DNA from: Anaerovibrio lipolyticus
GTDB taxonomy: Bacteria > Bacillota > Negativicutes > Selenomonadales > Selenomonadaceae
Reading direction: 5' to 3'
DNA length: 64,000 bases
NCBI RefSeq assembly: GCF_021531495.1
Contig: NZ_JADYTY010000005.1
Location: forward strand, 28,952-92,951
Of the stretch, positions 1 through 8,695 are shown one piece after another. The position numbers and the translations under genes were made by a program. Numbering within the stretch: position 1 is the first letter of the stretch; each line of letters opens with the position of its first letter. Below the pieces are notes generated by a model, which had not been told where the DNA came from, searched no databases, and saw nothing but the letters and a program-made list of their open reading frames with translations.

Positions 1-9
1 AATTCGCAT
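1..9 (-). CDS. flgL: Start of flgL (hook-filament junction protein), cut by window edge
   Basis: Reading the minus strand off the left edge there is AGGTGATATAG followed by an ATG at 9-7 and the codons for Met-Arg-Ile, which is how FlgL proteins commonly begin. It lies 10 bases after the flgK stop. flgL directly follows flgK in most flagellar operons. Only three codons are visible, so the call rests on the ribosome binding site and gene order. Confidence 0.5.
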
Positions 10-19
10 CTATATCACC

Positions 20-1855
20 TTATCTTCCCACAGTACCAGTACCGTTAATCAATTTATCCAGACATTCATCCATTGCAGACAAGCAACGGGAGCAGGCAGA
101 ATATCCCTGCTGGAAGGTTATCATATTGCTAAGCTCCTCATCCCAATTTACGCCATTGGTGGAACTTCTGAGATTTTCTACCTGATACATAACCCCAGAC
201 TGGAATTTTACCCTGCCGTTCATATTGGAGGCATCAGAACCCATAGTGGTCATGCTGGTGTTGTAATAGCTGTAGAGAGAACCATTACCAATCAAGCGGT
301 CTGTGCCGTTCACCTCTGGGCTGGTCTTGTCCCGCTCACAGTTAAAGAGAGCTGCCACCCATACCGCATTGCTGCCATCACCTGTACCATTAACCCCTAC
401 TACCAAAGGCTTACCCTGAGCATCCAACTCAATATCGCTAAGCAGATATAATGGATTGCCATCTGCATCTTGCTTGGCCAGCTTGGCATTTGTGGTAGTA
501 CCGCCATTCAGAGCCATATAAATTTTTTTGCCGCCAGTTTCCTGTTTAGCCAAATTAGCATCTGTGGTAGTTATGTTACTAGTAACACCAGTAGTACCAG
601 TAGCAGTCTTAGTTTGATATAGAATGTTGCCTGTATCGCTACGTTCTCCGCTTCTAGTAGCCAGCTTCTTGTGACCATCTGTAGCGGTCAGCTCGCTGTT
701 AACAGTCAGCTTTTCCAGAATCTGCATACCAGAAAGTTCTTCCTTATCCCCGGTATTTACATCATACATAGCCAGCTTGCCAGTCTTGGCATCCCACTGG
801 AAAGCCTTATCGCTTTCACCGTAGAAATTCAAGCCAGTGGTGGCATTATCCTTGGCATTAGCATTGCCAAAAGGCTTATCCTTAAATCCATCAATACCAT
901 AACCTGCCTTGTGCTGGTCATTCATGGTAGTAAACATAAAGGCCGCCATATTGGCCACCTGATCTATATACCCCTTGTCCTCAGCTACAGCCTCAAACTG
1001 AGCTTTCAACTCACCATTGCCAGGAGTATACACCGTGCCAGTCTGCTTAATCATAATATCATAATCACTGAGGCTGTAGGTGGTGTTATTCTTCGGTGCA
1101 GACATTTCCAAATCCACCTTGGTAATGCCATTAACCAAGGTAGTACCGTTGCTGACCAAGGTGTACATACCATTGGCAGATTCATAAACCGTAATATCTG
1201 TCATAGAGGTAAGCTGATCTACAATCAAATCTCTCTGATCCCGCAAATCATTGGCATGAGCACCAGTGGCTTCAATACCAGAAATATTCTTATTCAGCTC
1301 TACCACCTGTCCCATAAGGCGGTTCATCTTTACCACGCTAAGACTGATATCATCATAGAGGGAATCAATCTGCTCCTTGGTCTGTTTAGCTGCAATCTGC
1401 AGGCTCTGAGCAAAATTCTGTCCTGCATTAATAACATTCTGACGGCTGGTATCACTGCTGGCCGTAGTAGAGCAATCCTGCCATGCCTGGTAGAACTTCT
1501 CCATAGCATTCTGAACACCGCTGTTATCAGAATCATTAAAGATAGACTCTATCTTGGCATAATTATCAGCCTTGCCATTGTAGTAGCCATCAGTACTATT
1601 TTCCTTCCAATACTGACGATCTGCATATATATCTCTAGCCCGAATAACAGAGGTAACTGTGGAACCATTACCCACCTGACTGGCTCCTGCCAAGGTATAC
1701 ACCTCGGAGGAAGGGGTGGCCGCTGCATGAGCAGTCTGGCGGGAATATCCCTCTGTATTGGAATTACTGATATTGTGACCAACGGTATTTAACCCCAGTC
1801 GCTGTGTATAGATACCATTTACCATGGTATTAAGACCTGAAAAGGTACTCTGCAT
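20..1855 (-). CDS. flgK: Flagellar hook-associated protein 1 (FlgK)
   Basis: FlgK forms the first junction ring between hook and filament and is exported by the flagellar type III apparatus. The 611-residue protein opens with the family signature STFSGLNTMV and continues LGLNTVGHNISNSNTEGYSR, the rod-protein N-terminal motif. It closes with a helical D0-type tail containing MITFQQGYSACSR. The middle, roughly residues 330-530, is a variable Thr/Gly-rich insert with a loosely repeated LAKQ-D/E-GxK unit, typical of the surface-exposed domain. The start has AGGTG seven bases upstream. It is the fourth gene of the flgM-flgN-flgN-like-flgK run. Family assignment is firm. Confidence 0.97.
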   Translation of the reverse strand: MQSTFSGLNTMVNGIYTQRLGLNTVGHNISNSNTEGYSRQTAHAAATPSSEVYTLAGASQVGNGSTVTSVIRARDIYADRQYWKENSTDGYYNGKADNYAKIESIFNDSDNSGVQNAMEKFYQAWQDCSTTASSDTSRQNVINAGQNFAQSLQIAAKQTKEQIDSLYDDISLSVVKMNRLMGQVVELNKNISGIEATGAHANDLRDQRDLIVDQLTSMTDITVYESANGMYTLVSNGTTLVNGITKVDLEMSAPKNNTTYSLSDYDIMIKQTGTVYTPGNGELKAQFEAVAEDKGYIDQVANMAAFMFTTMNDQHKAGYGIDGFKDKPFGNANAKDNATTGLNFYGESDKAFQWDAKTGKLAMYDVNTGDKEELSGMQILEKLTVNSELTATDGHKKLATRSGERSDTGNILYQTKTATGTTGVTSNITTTDANLAKQETGGKKIYMALNGGTTTNAKLAKQDADGNPLYLLSDIELDAQGKPLVVGVNGTGDGSNAVWVAALFNCERDKTSPEVNGTDRLIGNGSLYSYYNTSMTTMGSDASNMNGRVKFQSGVMYQVENLRSSTNGVNWDEELSNMITFQQGYSACSRCLSAMDECLDKLINGTGTVGR

Positions 1856-1872
1856 TTTTTACACCTGCCTAA

Positions 1873-2340
1873 TTATATATTTGCTTCAAACATCTTGGTA
1901 CCGGTCAGAGTGCCCACCCCGCCAGCCTCAGCTGCACTATAGGTTATTCCTGCCACGGCTCCAGTTAGAACATTTATATTGTAATCAATATAGCTCATAT
2001 TCTTATCAAGATACTGCTTGTTATCTCCAGCCACAGTTTTTAGCTGATTGAGAGCCTTTTCCAGCTTCCCTACCAGCTGCAGAGCCATATTTTTCTCCAG
2101 GCTATCCCTTTGAGTTGACAGCCATTCTACTGCACTCTGTGCCTTCTGCTGTTGGAGAAAAGCCTGTCTCCTTTTTTCCAGCAGATTCAAATCTATAATC
2201 ACGGTCTCGATTTCCTTGGTAAGACGCCGTACTGCAGGAGCTGCTGTATGTATAAGAGCTTCCCTTTGCTGACCTGACAGCTCCAAAAGCCGCAAGCACA
2301 GTACCAGCTGCTGTCGTAAAAACTGTATAAATTCCTGCAC
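1873..2340 (-). CDS. Second FlgN-like flagellar chaperone/unknown
   Basis: A 155-residue, largely helical protein lying between flgN and flgK. The best start is the GTG at 2340, with GGAGG seven bases upstream inside the end of flgN; the upstream in-frame ATG at 2400 would place 20 residues inside flgN and has no good binding site. The C-terminal part contains NKQYLDKNMSYIDYNINVLT, which resembles the FlgN signature in which an Asn/Gln helix precedes a Tyr-x-Leu-x-x-Leu stretch. FlgN proteins chaperone FlgK and FlgL for export. Having two FlgN-like genes in tandem suggests one client each, but this is inference. Similarity to FlgN is visible only in the C-terminal third. Confidence 0.6.
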   Translation of the reverse strand: MQEFIQFLRQQLVLCLRLLELSGQQREALIHTAAPAVRRLTKEIETVIIDLNLLEKRRQAFLQQQKAQSAVEWLSTQRDSLEKNMALQLVGKLEKALNQLKTVAGDNKQYLDKNMSYIDYNINVLTGAVAGITYSAAEAGGVGTLTGTKMFEANI

Positions 2341-2341
2341 C

Positions 2342-2827
2342 TTATGCCTCCAGATTAAAATTCTTGCGATGAATAACCTGCTCCTGGCCCCGACTGCCAT
2401 AGGTAGGCTCCACCATAGAGCCTCCCAGTTGGTTCAGCTTGGCATTAATAGCCTCCAAGGCACTGGTAATCAGGATTTCATTATTGGCATTGGCCTCCTG
2501 CACATCCTTTACCAGCTGAGCCAGCATCTTGTGCAGCTTATAGAGAAGCTCCTTTTGCTGAGCATTAGGACACTGCTCCCAAACCTGATGCATTTCCATA
2601 TCAGGCCGTACCTTGACACCGCTATCAGCCATTTTTTGTAACAGCTGCTGCCGTTGTTTCTCCGCCTGATTGATTTCCTTAATAATATCTTCTTCTCTGA
2701 AAATCAGCTTTTCCAACTCCTGCATTTTTACCAGCACCAGAACACCATGCTTTTCCTTGTTCAGCTCCTGCAGCTTTTGGTAATTGCTAATTAAAAGGGC
2801 CAGTATCCTGGCCAATTCCTGCCACAT
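2342..2827 (-). CDS. flgN: Flagellar export chaperone FlgN
   Basis: The protein has 161 residues, the usual FlgN length, and is all-helical with long heptad-rich segments (residues about 15-70 and 95-145). The C-terminal segment EANANNEILITSALEAINAK fits the FlgN pattern of an Asn-rich helix that binds hook-associated proteins. FlgN keeps FlgK and FlgL soluble and delivers them to the export gate. It lies 14 bases downstream of flgM and its end overlaps the binding site of the next gene, so translation is probably coupled. The same gene order is found in Bacillus (flgM-yvyG-flgK). Confidence 0.85.
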   Translation of the reverse strand: MWQELARILALLISNYQKLQELNKEKHGVLVLVKMQELEKLIFREEDIIKEINQAEKQRQQLLQKMADSGVKVRPDMEMHQVWEQCPNAQQKELLYKLHKMLAQLVKDVQEANANNEILITSALEAINAKLNQLGGSMVEPTYGSRGQEQVIHRKNFNLEA

Positions 2828-2841
2828 ATCCCTACCTCATC

Positions 2842-3120
2842 TCAATAACGATACTGCAGCAGCTTGTCTGCCAAAGCACCATTATCAACCTTATAGGTAC
2901 CAGCAGCCAGCATATTCTCATACATAGCCACCTTGTCCATCCGCACATCAGAGCCAGCCTTTAGCTTACGCATAATCTCATTAAACTGCTGTCCCTGAGA
3001 AGAAATCTGAATATCATCCCCGGCAGGCTCTGACTGCTGATAGGCCTTACTAACCTTGTTATTACTGCCTGCATTAGCATATACACCTGCAATGCCCTGC
3101 AAATTGCCATTAATAATCAC
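2842..3120 (-). CDS. flgM: Anti-sigma-28 factor FlgM
   Basis: FlgM holds the flagellar sigma factor (sigma-28/SigD) inactive until it is exported through a finished hook. The N-terminus IINGNLQGIAGVYAN is like FlgM of related bacteria. The C-terminal half carries DDIQISSQGQQFNEIM and a Lys/Arg helix ending in ADKLLQYRY, the sigma-binding region. I place the start at the GTG at 3120 (92 residues) because GGTGA stands five bases upstream; in-frame ATGs at 3132 and 3141 have poorer sites. A sigma-28-like promoter lies about 90 bases upstream, which would give the usual negative feedback loop. Confidence 0.88.
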   Translation of the reverse strand: MIINGNLQGIAGVYANAGSNNKVSKAYQQSEPAGDDIQISSQGQQFNEIMRKLKAGSDVRMDKVAMYENMLAAGTYKVDNGALADKLLQYRY

Positions 3121-3210
3121 ATTGCTCACCATCCTAAACATCTATCACAGAGAAAATCAGTCTGCCCTTTCCCAGTGGCACACCAACCCAAATCATTAAT
3201 TCTAGGAAAA

Positions 3211-3237
3211 ATATCGAAAAAAAAGACAGGATTCTTA
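3211..3237 (-). promoter_or_regulatory. Putative sigma-28 promoter for flgM-flgN-flgK
   Basis: On the minus strand TAAG, a 15-base spacer, then TTCGATAT. The flagellar consensus is TAAA-N15-GCCGATAA/T, so the spacing and the CGATAT core match but two consensus positions differ. It overlaps the terminator hairpin that ends the yvyF transcript. Confidence 0.5.
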
Positions 3238-3244
3238 AATCCTG
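3217..3244 (-). terminator. Rho-independent terminator after yvyF
   Basis: On the minus strand CAGGATT-TAAG-AATCCTG forms a perfect 7-bp stem followed by TC and eight T. A second weaker hairpin (CTCCC/GGGAG followed by TTTTT) lies just upstream at about 3275-3296. Confidence 0.8.
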
Positions 3245-3350
3245 CCAGCCTATATCAAAAATTTTGTCAACTCCAAAAAGCTCCCCTCAGGGAGTCATGA
3301 AAAGATGTTGTCATAATCTCTTCAAGCTATAAAATTATCCTTGCCATTGC

Positions 3351-3746
3351 TTATCTATTTCTAGTGGTATTGTACATAGTCGTACTGCGGTCTACCTTCT
3401 TCATATTTTTCTCGGCCTTCAACCGCTCCGCCTGATTGCGAATATTCTTGCTGCATTTAGCGCACAGCTTGCCTGTAGTAATAGGGGCACCACAGCCCTG
3501 ACATGGATAGCTAATCTCCAGCCCGCTGGCAATAAACCGGCCAGCTTTCAACATACGGAACACTACCTTTTCCTTAACGCCGGTACCATCAACAATCTCC
3601 TTGATACTGCATTTATCATGATCCCGAACAAAGGAGTATACCACCTGCTCCATTTCCTGTTCCTTGCGGAAGCAGTCCTGGCACATGCCTTGACCAATTT
3701 CCATATACAATCTCCCACATTCAGAGCAATTTTTCAGCTTATTCAT
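3351..3746 (-). CDS. yvyF: Flagellar operon zinc-ribbon protein YvyF
   Basis: A 131-residue protein with two cysteine clusters: CSECGRLY plus CQDC near the N-terminus and CQGCGAPI plus CAKC near residues 90-105. A helix-turn-helix-like stretch (IKEIVDGTGVKEKVVFRML) lies between them. This layout and the position between comFC and flgM match the YvyF/TIGR03826 family, a flagellar-operon protein whose biochemical role is not well defined. The ATG at 3746 is chosen over a GTG at 3755 because AGGAG lies eight bases before it. A strong terminator separates it from flgM. Confidence 0.85.
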   Translation of the reverse strand: MNKLKNCSECGRLYMEIGQGMCQDCFRKEQEMEQVVYSFVRDHDKCSIKEIVDGTGVKEKVVFRMLKAGRFIASGLEISYPCQGCGAPITTGKLCAKCSKNIRNQAERLKAEKNMKKVDRSTTMYNTTRNR

Positions 3747-3825
3747 AAAATCCACTCCTATTCCATTGTCCCTTTGTCCTATTATAATGGATTTTCAGCA
3801 TACATTCAATATATTTTACTTTGGA

Positions 3826-4479
3826 CTATTTTCGTCCCGAAGCAACAACCAGTCCTGTAATATCCACTGCCCCTGCTTTTTTCAGCACCCGACCACACTC
3901 CAGCAGGGTTGCCCCAGTAGTCATAATATCATCCACCAGCAAAAGTCTCCTTCCCTGCAAGGATTTTTCCCCAGCCAGTTCAAAGACATGATGGAGATTT
4001 TTCCGTCGCTGTACTCCACTCAGACCATATTGAGGCTTGGTAGCCTTGGTTCGTATCAGCCAATCCTCCGTAGCTATACCATAATCGGCCAAAGGCTTCT
4101 GAAAAATCAACTTACTTTGATTGAAGCCTCGCTGAGCCTGCTTCTCTTTGTGAAGAGGCACAGGAACCGCCACCAAATTTTCCCACAAGGCAGGTATCCG
4201 CCCTATCCCCTCTGCCACTAGACTATGTAGACCGGGAACCATCACCTGCTTCTGCTGATATTTCAGTTGTCTCAGCATATTCCTAAGTTCCCCTTCATAC
4301 AAGCCCAAAGCCCAAATGCCACCAAGAAAAAGCTCTGTCATTTCCCTGTCCAAGGGCAATAAATGAGGTCGGCACACTCTGGCCAAACATTCATTGCACC
4401 ACTGTCCCTGATGCTCCACATAGTCATTACAGCCGGGACACTTGGGAGGAAAAAGTAAATTCCAAAGCCACTCCACCAT
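3826..4479 (-). CDS. comFC: ComFC-like phosphoribosyltransferase-fold protein
   Basis: The 217-residue protein starts with a four-cysteine zinc motif (CPGC at 14-17 and CNEC at 28-31). It ends with a type I phosphoribosyltransferase PRPP motif, LLLVDDIMTTGAT, at about 179-191. This pair defines ComF/GntX proteins, which take part in natural transformation. RGFNQSKLI in the middle is also a family hallmark. The comFC-yvyF-flgM order is conserved in Bacillus and relatives. Whether this organism is competent cannot be judged from the window. Confidence 0.92.
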   Translation of the reverse strand: MVEWLWNLLFPPKCPGCNDYVEHQGQWCNECLARVCRPHLLPLDREMTELFLGGIWALGLYEGELRNMLRQLKYQQKQVMVPGLHSLVAEGIGRIPALWENLVAVPVPLHKEKQAQRGFNQSKLIFQKPLADYGIATEDWLIRTKATKPQYGLSGVQRRKNLHHVFELAGEKSLQGRRLLLVDDIMTTGATLLECGRVLKKAGAVDITGLVVASGRK

Positions 4480-4494
4480 GCCAATCCCTCATTT

Positions 4495-6669
4495 CTACAG
4501 CCTATGTCCCAGTCTTTCCGCCAACAGGGTATAACGCTTTCTGGTTCTATCATTCTCCACGGCAGTATTAAGAGCCGCCTTGGAACCTATTAAAATCACC
4601 AGCTTCTTAGCTCTGGTAACAGCCGTATACAAAAGATTCCGCTGCAGCATAATATAATGAGCTGACACCAAAGGCAGTACCACCACTGGATATTCACTGC
4701 CCTGACTTTTGTGTACCGTCATGCAGTAGGCCAGCTGCAGCTGGTTAAATTCCGAGCTTTCGTATTCCGCCTCCAGCTCCTCACCAAAATGCACCAGCAT
4801 CCGTCCCGGCTCCAAATCCACAATATAGCCAATATCCCCGTTAAATACTCCCTTGTCATAATTATTTTTATTCTGCATTACCTTATCTCCCAGGCGGAAG
4901 CTGCGACTGCCATTTACCACCTCTGGCATATCCTCCTGCAATGGATTCATGGCATTCTGCAACAGTTGGTTCAACCGCTCCACCCCACAGGCATTTCTAT
5001 GCATAGGAGAAAGCACCTGCACATCATACATAGGCTCATAGCCCATCTTCGGCAGATAGGTCTTGCACAAGGCCACAATCTGCTGTTCCGCCCAGTCAGC
5101 ATTATTCTGCTCAATAAAAATAAAATCACTGCCCTTTTCTCTGGAGCACTGAGGCAGCCGCCCTGCATTAATAGCATGGGCATTTAGCACAATGGTGCTG
5201 TCATCGCTTTGACGGAAAACCTCTGTCAGGCATATCTTAGGCACCACACCGCTGCGAATAATATCCTGCAGCACTGAGCCAGGCCCCACCGCTGGCAGCT
5301 GATCCACATCTCCCACCAAAATCAAATGGGCACCATCTGGCACCGCTGCCAAAAAGTGCTTCATCAGCACAATATCCATCATGGAAACCTCGTCCAGAAT
5401 AATTACATCTGCCTCCAAAGGTTCATCCTGATTGCGCCCAAATCCAGAGCCACCCTCCTCTGGATTGCCGCCCGCCTCCAACATACGGTGCACAGTACAA
5501 GCACCTCTATGAGTAGCCTCGCTAAGTCTTTTGGCCGCCCGGCCTGTAGGAGCACCTAATAGGATTTCCAGCCCCTGCTGTTCCAATATATCCAGCATAG
5601 CCCGAATCACTGTGGTTTTGCCAGTACCAGGCCCTCCGGTCAGCACAAACAAGCCATGCTCCAGCACAGCCTCCACTGCCTGCCGCTGCTGCTCTGCCAG
5701 AGTTATTCCTGTGGAACGCTCCCATTTAGCCACCAGCTTCCCCCGTCCCCTGGCGGAAACAGGCATAGCCTCCCGCTGAATCTGCAAAAGTCTTTGCGCC
5801 GTTTCTCGCTCAGCCCTGTAAAGATAATCTGGATAAACCAGCACATCCTCTCCCACAGACTCCTGAGCCAAAAGCCCCTCTGCCAAATCCTGCTTCATAA
5901 CCTCCCAGACAATATCCCTGGGAACCCCAATGCCCTTTTCCACATCGCTAACCAACTGGCCATCAGGAATACAGCAATGGCCATAAAGAGCAATTTTCTG
6001 CAACTGAAAATCCAGAGCCGCCGACACTCTAAACCGGCCACAGGTATCCATACCCATCCCCTTGGCAATATTATCTGCCACCAGAAAGCCAATGCCATCT
6101 ACCTCTCGTACCAGACGGTAAGGATTCTGCTCCATAACTTCCACCGCAAAAGAGCCGTATTTCTCATAAATACGGCCTGCATAAATGCCAGATACCTCAT
6201 GCTCCTCCAACCACAGCATTACCTGCCGCAGCTCAGCCTTTTCCTGATAGGAAGCATGAATTTTTTCTGCTGTTTTGGCCCCAATGCCTCGCACCTCCCG
6301 CAGGCGATGGGGCTGTTTTTCAATAATCTCCAAGGTCTGCCCGCCAAAGACAGCCACAATTCTAGCCGCCATAGCCTTGCCTACCCCTTCGATTACCCCA
6401 GAGGCCAAAAACCTTTCAATGCCCTGGGGACTGGTGGGAGCGCTAATCACCATATGGAGAGCCTTAAACTGACTGCCAAAGCGGGGATGCTCTATCCACT
6501 GTCCCTTTAGCTCCAGCTGCTGTCCCTGCAAAGGGGCCGTAGTCTGCACCGTTACAGTAACAGTGCTATGCTGTCCCTCTGGCTTAAAGCGAAATACGCT
6601 AAAAGCACCATCAGGACTGCTGTAAATAATATTTTCTACCACGCCTGTCATGGCTTCCAGTTCTTCCAT
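4495..6669 (-). CDS. recD2: RecD2 (RecD/TraA-type 5'-3' DNA helicase)
   Basis: A superfamily 1B helicase of 724 residues, the usual RecD2 length. The N-terminal part has an OB-like fold and helix-hairpin-helix motifs (VIEGVGKAMAARIV at 93-106, VRGIGAKTAEKI near 126-137, VDGIGFLVADNIA near 190-202). Walker A is GGPGTGKTT at 345-353, followed by VIILDEVSM (Walker B) and the C-terminal AYCMTVHKSQGSEYP motif VI region. RecD2 acts without RecBC in genome stability. The ATG at 6669 has AGGAGGAG directly upstream, so the longer upstream extension is not coding. It lies 15 bases before comFC. Confidence 0.96.
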   Translation of the reverse strand: MEELEAMTGVVENIIYSSPDGAFSVFRFKPEGQHSTVTVTVQTTAPLQGQQLELKGQWIEHPRFGSQFKALHMVISAPTSPQGIERFLASGVIEGVGKAMAARIVAVFGGQTLEIIEKQPHRLREVRGIGAKTAEKIHASYQEKAELRQVMLWLEEHEVSGIYAGRIYEKYGSFAVEVMEQNPYRLVREVDGIGFLVADNIAKGMGMDTCGRFRVSAALDFQLQKIALYGHCCIPDGQLVSDVEKGIGVPRDIVWEVMKQDLAEGLLAQESVGEDVLVYPDYLYRAERETAQRLLQIQREAMPVSARGRGKLVAKWERSTGITLAEQQRQAVEAVLEHGLFVLTGGPGTGKTTVIRAMLDILEQQGLEILLGAPTGRAAKRLSEATHRGACTVHRMLEAGGNPEEGGSGFGRNQDEPLEADVIILDEVSMMDIVLMKHFLAAVPDGAHLILVGDVDQLPAVGPGSVLQDIIRSGVVPKICLTEVFRQSDDSTIVLNAHAINAGRLPQCSREKGSDFIFIEQNNADWAEQQIVALCKTYLPKMGYEPMYDVQVLSPMHRNACGVERLNQLLQNAMNPLQEDMPEVVNGSRSFRLGDKVMQNKNNYDKGVFNGDIGYIVDLEPGRMLVHFGEELEAEYESSEFNQLQLAYCMTVHKSQGSEYPVVVLPLVSAHYIMLQRNLLYTAVTRAKKLVILIGSKAALNTAVENDRTRKRYTLLAERLGHRL

Positions 6670-6706
6670 GCTCTCCTCCTTTCTCTGCCCCCTAAAAAGG
6701 CTTCTC

Positions 6707-8683
6707 TTACAAATCAGACAACTGCTCCCATTTCTCGTACTTGGCCTGAATCTCCGCTTCCTTATCACTATAGGCCTGAGCGATTTCCATGCTTTTCTCT
6801 GGATCAGCCTGAATAGCTGGATCATTCATTTCCATTTCCAGCATCTTCAACTCCGCCTCTGCCATAGCAATCTCCGCCTCAGTTCGCTGGAGGGTTTCCG
6901 TCCTCTTAGCCTCGCTCATGCCCCTAAAAGGATTGTTCTTTTCAACCTTTTTCTCTGCCTTTGCCTCAGCAGCTTTACCAGCAGTCTTGGCCCTGTCAGA
7001 TAATTTAACTGCCTCAGCCTTGGCTTTGGCCTTTTCTGCCTCTGCTGCTGCCTTGGCCTCAGCCTCCAGTTCTGCCAGTTCCTGAGCCTCCTCAGCCTTT
7101 TTCTCCCGATAATAACTGTAATTGCCATTGTATTCCTGGAGACGGCCATCTGCTATTTCCAACACGCAATTGGCCACCTTGTCCAAGAAATAACGGTCAT
7201 GGGACACAGTAATATAGGTACCTGGGAAGGTGGACAAAGCCTCCTCCACTGCCTCCTTGGCTGGAATATCCAAATGGTTGGTAGGCTCATCCAACACCAG
7301 GAAATTGGCTCCTGTCAGCATCAGCTTCAAAAAAGCCAAACGGGACTGCTCTCCACCAGATAGGGAGCCAATCAACCGCAGTACCTCATCCCCATGAAAG
7401 AGAAAAGCTCCCAAATATCTACGGCTTTGCTCCTCCGACAGGCCGTATTCATATTCCATTTCCTCCAGCACAGTACGCTCCATATGCAGCCCCTCATGCT
7501 GCTGAGAAAAATAGCCAATCTTCACTCTGGAACCCAGCTTGATTCTACCCTGAGAAGCCTCCAGCTCCCCAATCAAAAGCCGCAGGAAGGTAGTCTTGCC
7601 AGCACCGTTAGGCCCTACCACAGCCACACCGTCCCCCTTGCGAATCAGCACATTCACATGGTCAAAGAGATTCTTGTGACTATCTGGGAAATTGTAGGCC
7701 ACATCCTCAAACTCAGCCACCCGCTGGGCACATTCTCCGGTCGGATTAAAGGCAAAATAATTAAAGGCTGCCGTATCAGCCGGCTTCACAATCCGCTCCA
7801 GCCTATTTAGCTGGCTCTGGCGGCCTCTAGCCTGCTTGGACTTAATCCCGGCCTTATACTTGCGGATATATTCCTCGGTTTTTTTAATATGCTCCTGCTG
7901 CTTTTCATAGGCCGAAAGCTGAGCCGCCCGCCGCTGCTCCCGCACCTTCATGTAATAGGTATAGTTTCCCTCATAGGCTGTTACCGTCTTGTTTTCAATC
8001 TCAAAAATCCTGTTGGCCACCCTGTCCAGGAAAAACCGGTCATGGGAAATAATCAGCACCCCACCGGCGTAGTTCTGCAAAAATCCCTCCAGCCACTCAA
8101 TCATGCCTACATCCAAATGGTTGGTAGGCTCGTCCAAAAACAGGAAGTCCGGCTGTCTCAGCAAGGCCTTAGCCAGGCAGACTCTGGTTTTCTGACCACC
8201 AGAAAAATTAGCCACCTGCTTAGCCAAATCTTCCTGAGTAAAACCCAAACCAAAGGCAGTACGGCGAATACGGCTTTCAAAATCATAGCCACCTGCATTC
8301 TCAAACCGCTCTACCAGACGACCGTAGGCCTCCAGCTTTTCCTCACTATGATTCTCCTTGATTTCCGCCTCCATAGCCTCCTTGGCCGCAGCCAAAGCCA
8401 GTACATCCTCAAAGGCTGTTTTCAGCTCATCATAGAGGGTATAGTCACTGCTCATATCCGCCTGCTGTTCCACATAGCCAATGGTATCCACTGGCTCCAT
8501 AGATACAGTACCCTTATCATATTCCACCTTGTTCAGCAGGCATTTCATCAAGGTAGACTTGCCAGCTCCATTAGCGCCCACAAAGCCTACTCGTTCTCCC
8601 CGCTTAATCTCGAAGCTGACATCATTAAACAGCTCCTCTATACCAAAGGCCTTGCACAGGCCTGTAACCTTTATGCTTCCCAT
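6707..8683 (-). CDS. ABC-F family ATPase (ribosome-associated, Uup/YdiF-like)
   Basis: A soluble protein of 658 residues with two ABC cassettes and no membrane segments. Walker A motifs are GANGAGKST (36-44) and GPNGAGKTT; the signatures are SGGQKTR and SGGEQSR; both have LDEPTNHLD. The linker between them is rich in charged helix (YMKVREQRRAAQ onward), the P-site tRNA interaction motif of ABC-F proteins. The C-terminal 130 residues form a long Ala/Lys/Glu coiled coil, as in Uup and YdiF. ABC-F proteins relieve stalled ribosomes or protect them from antibiotics; which applies here cannot be told. It is followed by recD2 after 37 bases and preceded by the LCP gene by 12 bases. Confidence 0.93.
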   Translation of the reverse strand: MGSIKVTGLCKAFGIEELFNDVSFEIKRGERVGFVGANGAGKSTLMKCLLNKVEYDKGTVSMEPVDTIGYVEQQADMSSDYTLYDELKTAFEDVLALAAAKEAMEAEIKENHSEEKLEAYGRLVERFENAGGYDFESRIRRTAFGLGFTQEDLAKQVANFSGGQKTRVCLAKALLRQPDFLFLDEPTNHLDVGMIEWLEGFLQNYAGGVLIISHDRFFLDRVANRIFEIENKTVTAYEGNYTYYMKVREQRRAAQLSAYEKQQEHIKKTEEYIRKYKAGIKSKQARGRQSQLNRLERIVKPADTAAFNYFAFNPTGECAQRVAEFEDVAYNFPDSHKNLFDHVNVLIRKGDGVAVVGPNGAGKTTFLRLLIGELEASQGRIKLGSRVKIGYFSQQHEGLHMERTVLEEMEYEYGLSEEQSRRYLGAFLFHGDEVLRLIGSLSGGEQSRLAFLKLMLTGANFLVLDEPTNHLDIPAKEAVEEALSTFPGTYITVSHDRYFLDKVANCVLEIADGRLQEYNGNYSYYREKKAEEAQELAELEAEAKAAAEAEKAKAKAEAVKLSDRAKTAGKAAEAKAEKKVEKNNPFRGMSEAKRTETLQRTEAEIAMAEAELKMLEMEMNDPAIQADPEKSMEIAQAYSDKEAEIQAKYEKWEQLSDL

Positions 8684-8695
8684 TCTATCTCCTAT

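Noticed and set aside
671..1792. Plus-strand open frame of 373 codons
   Set aside because: Antisense to flgK, without motifs or ribosome binding site.
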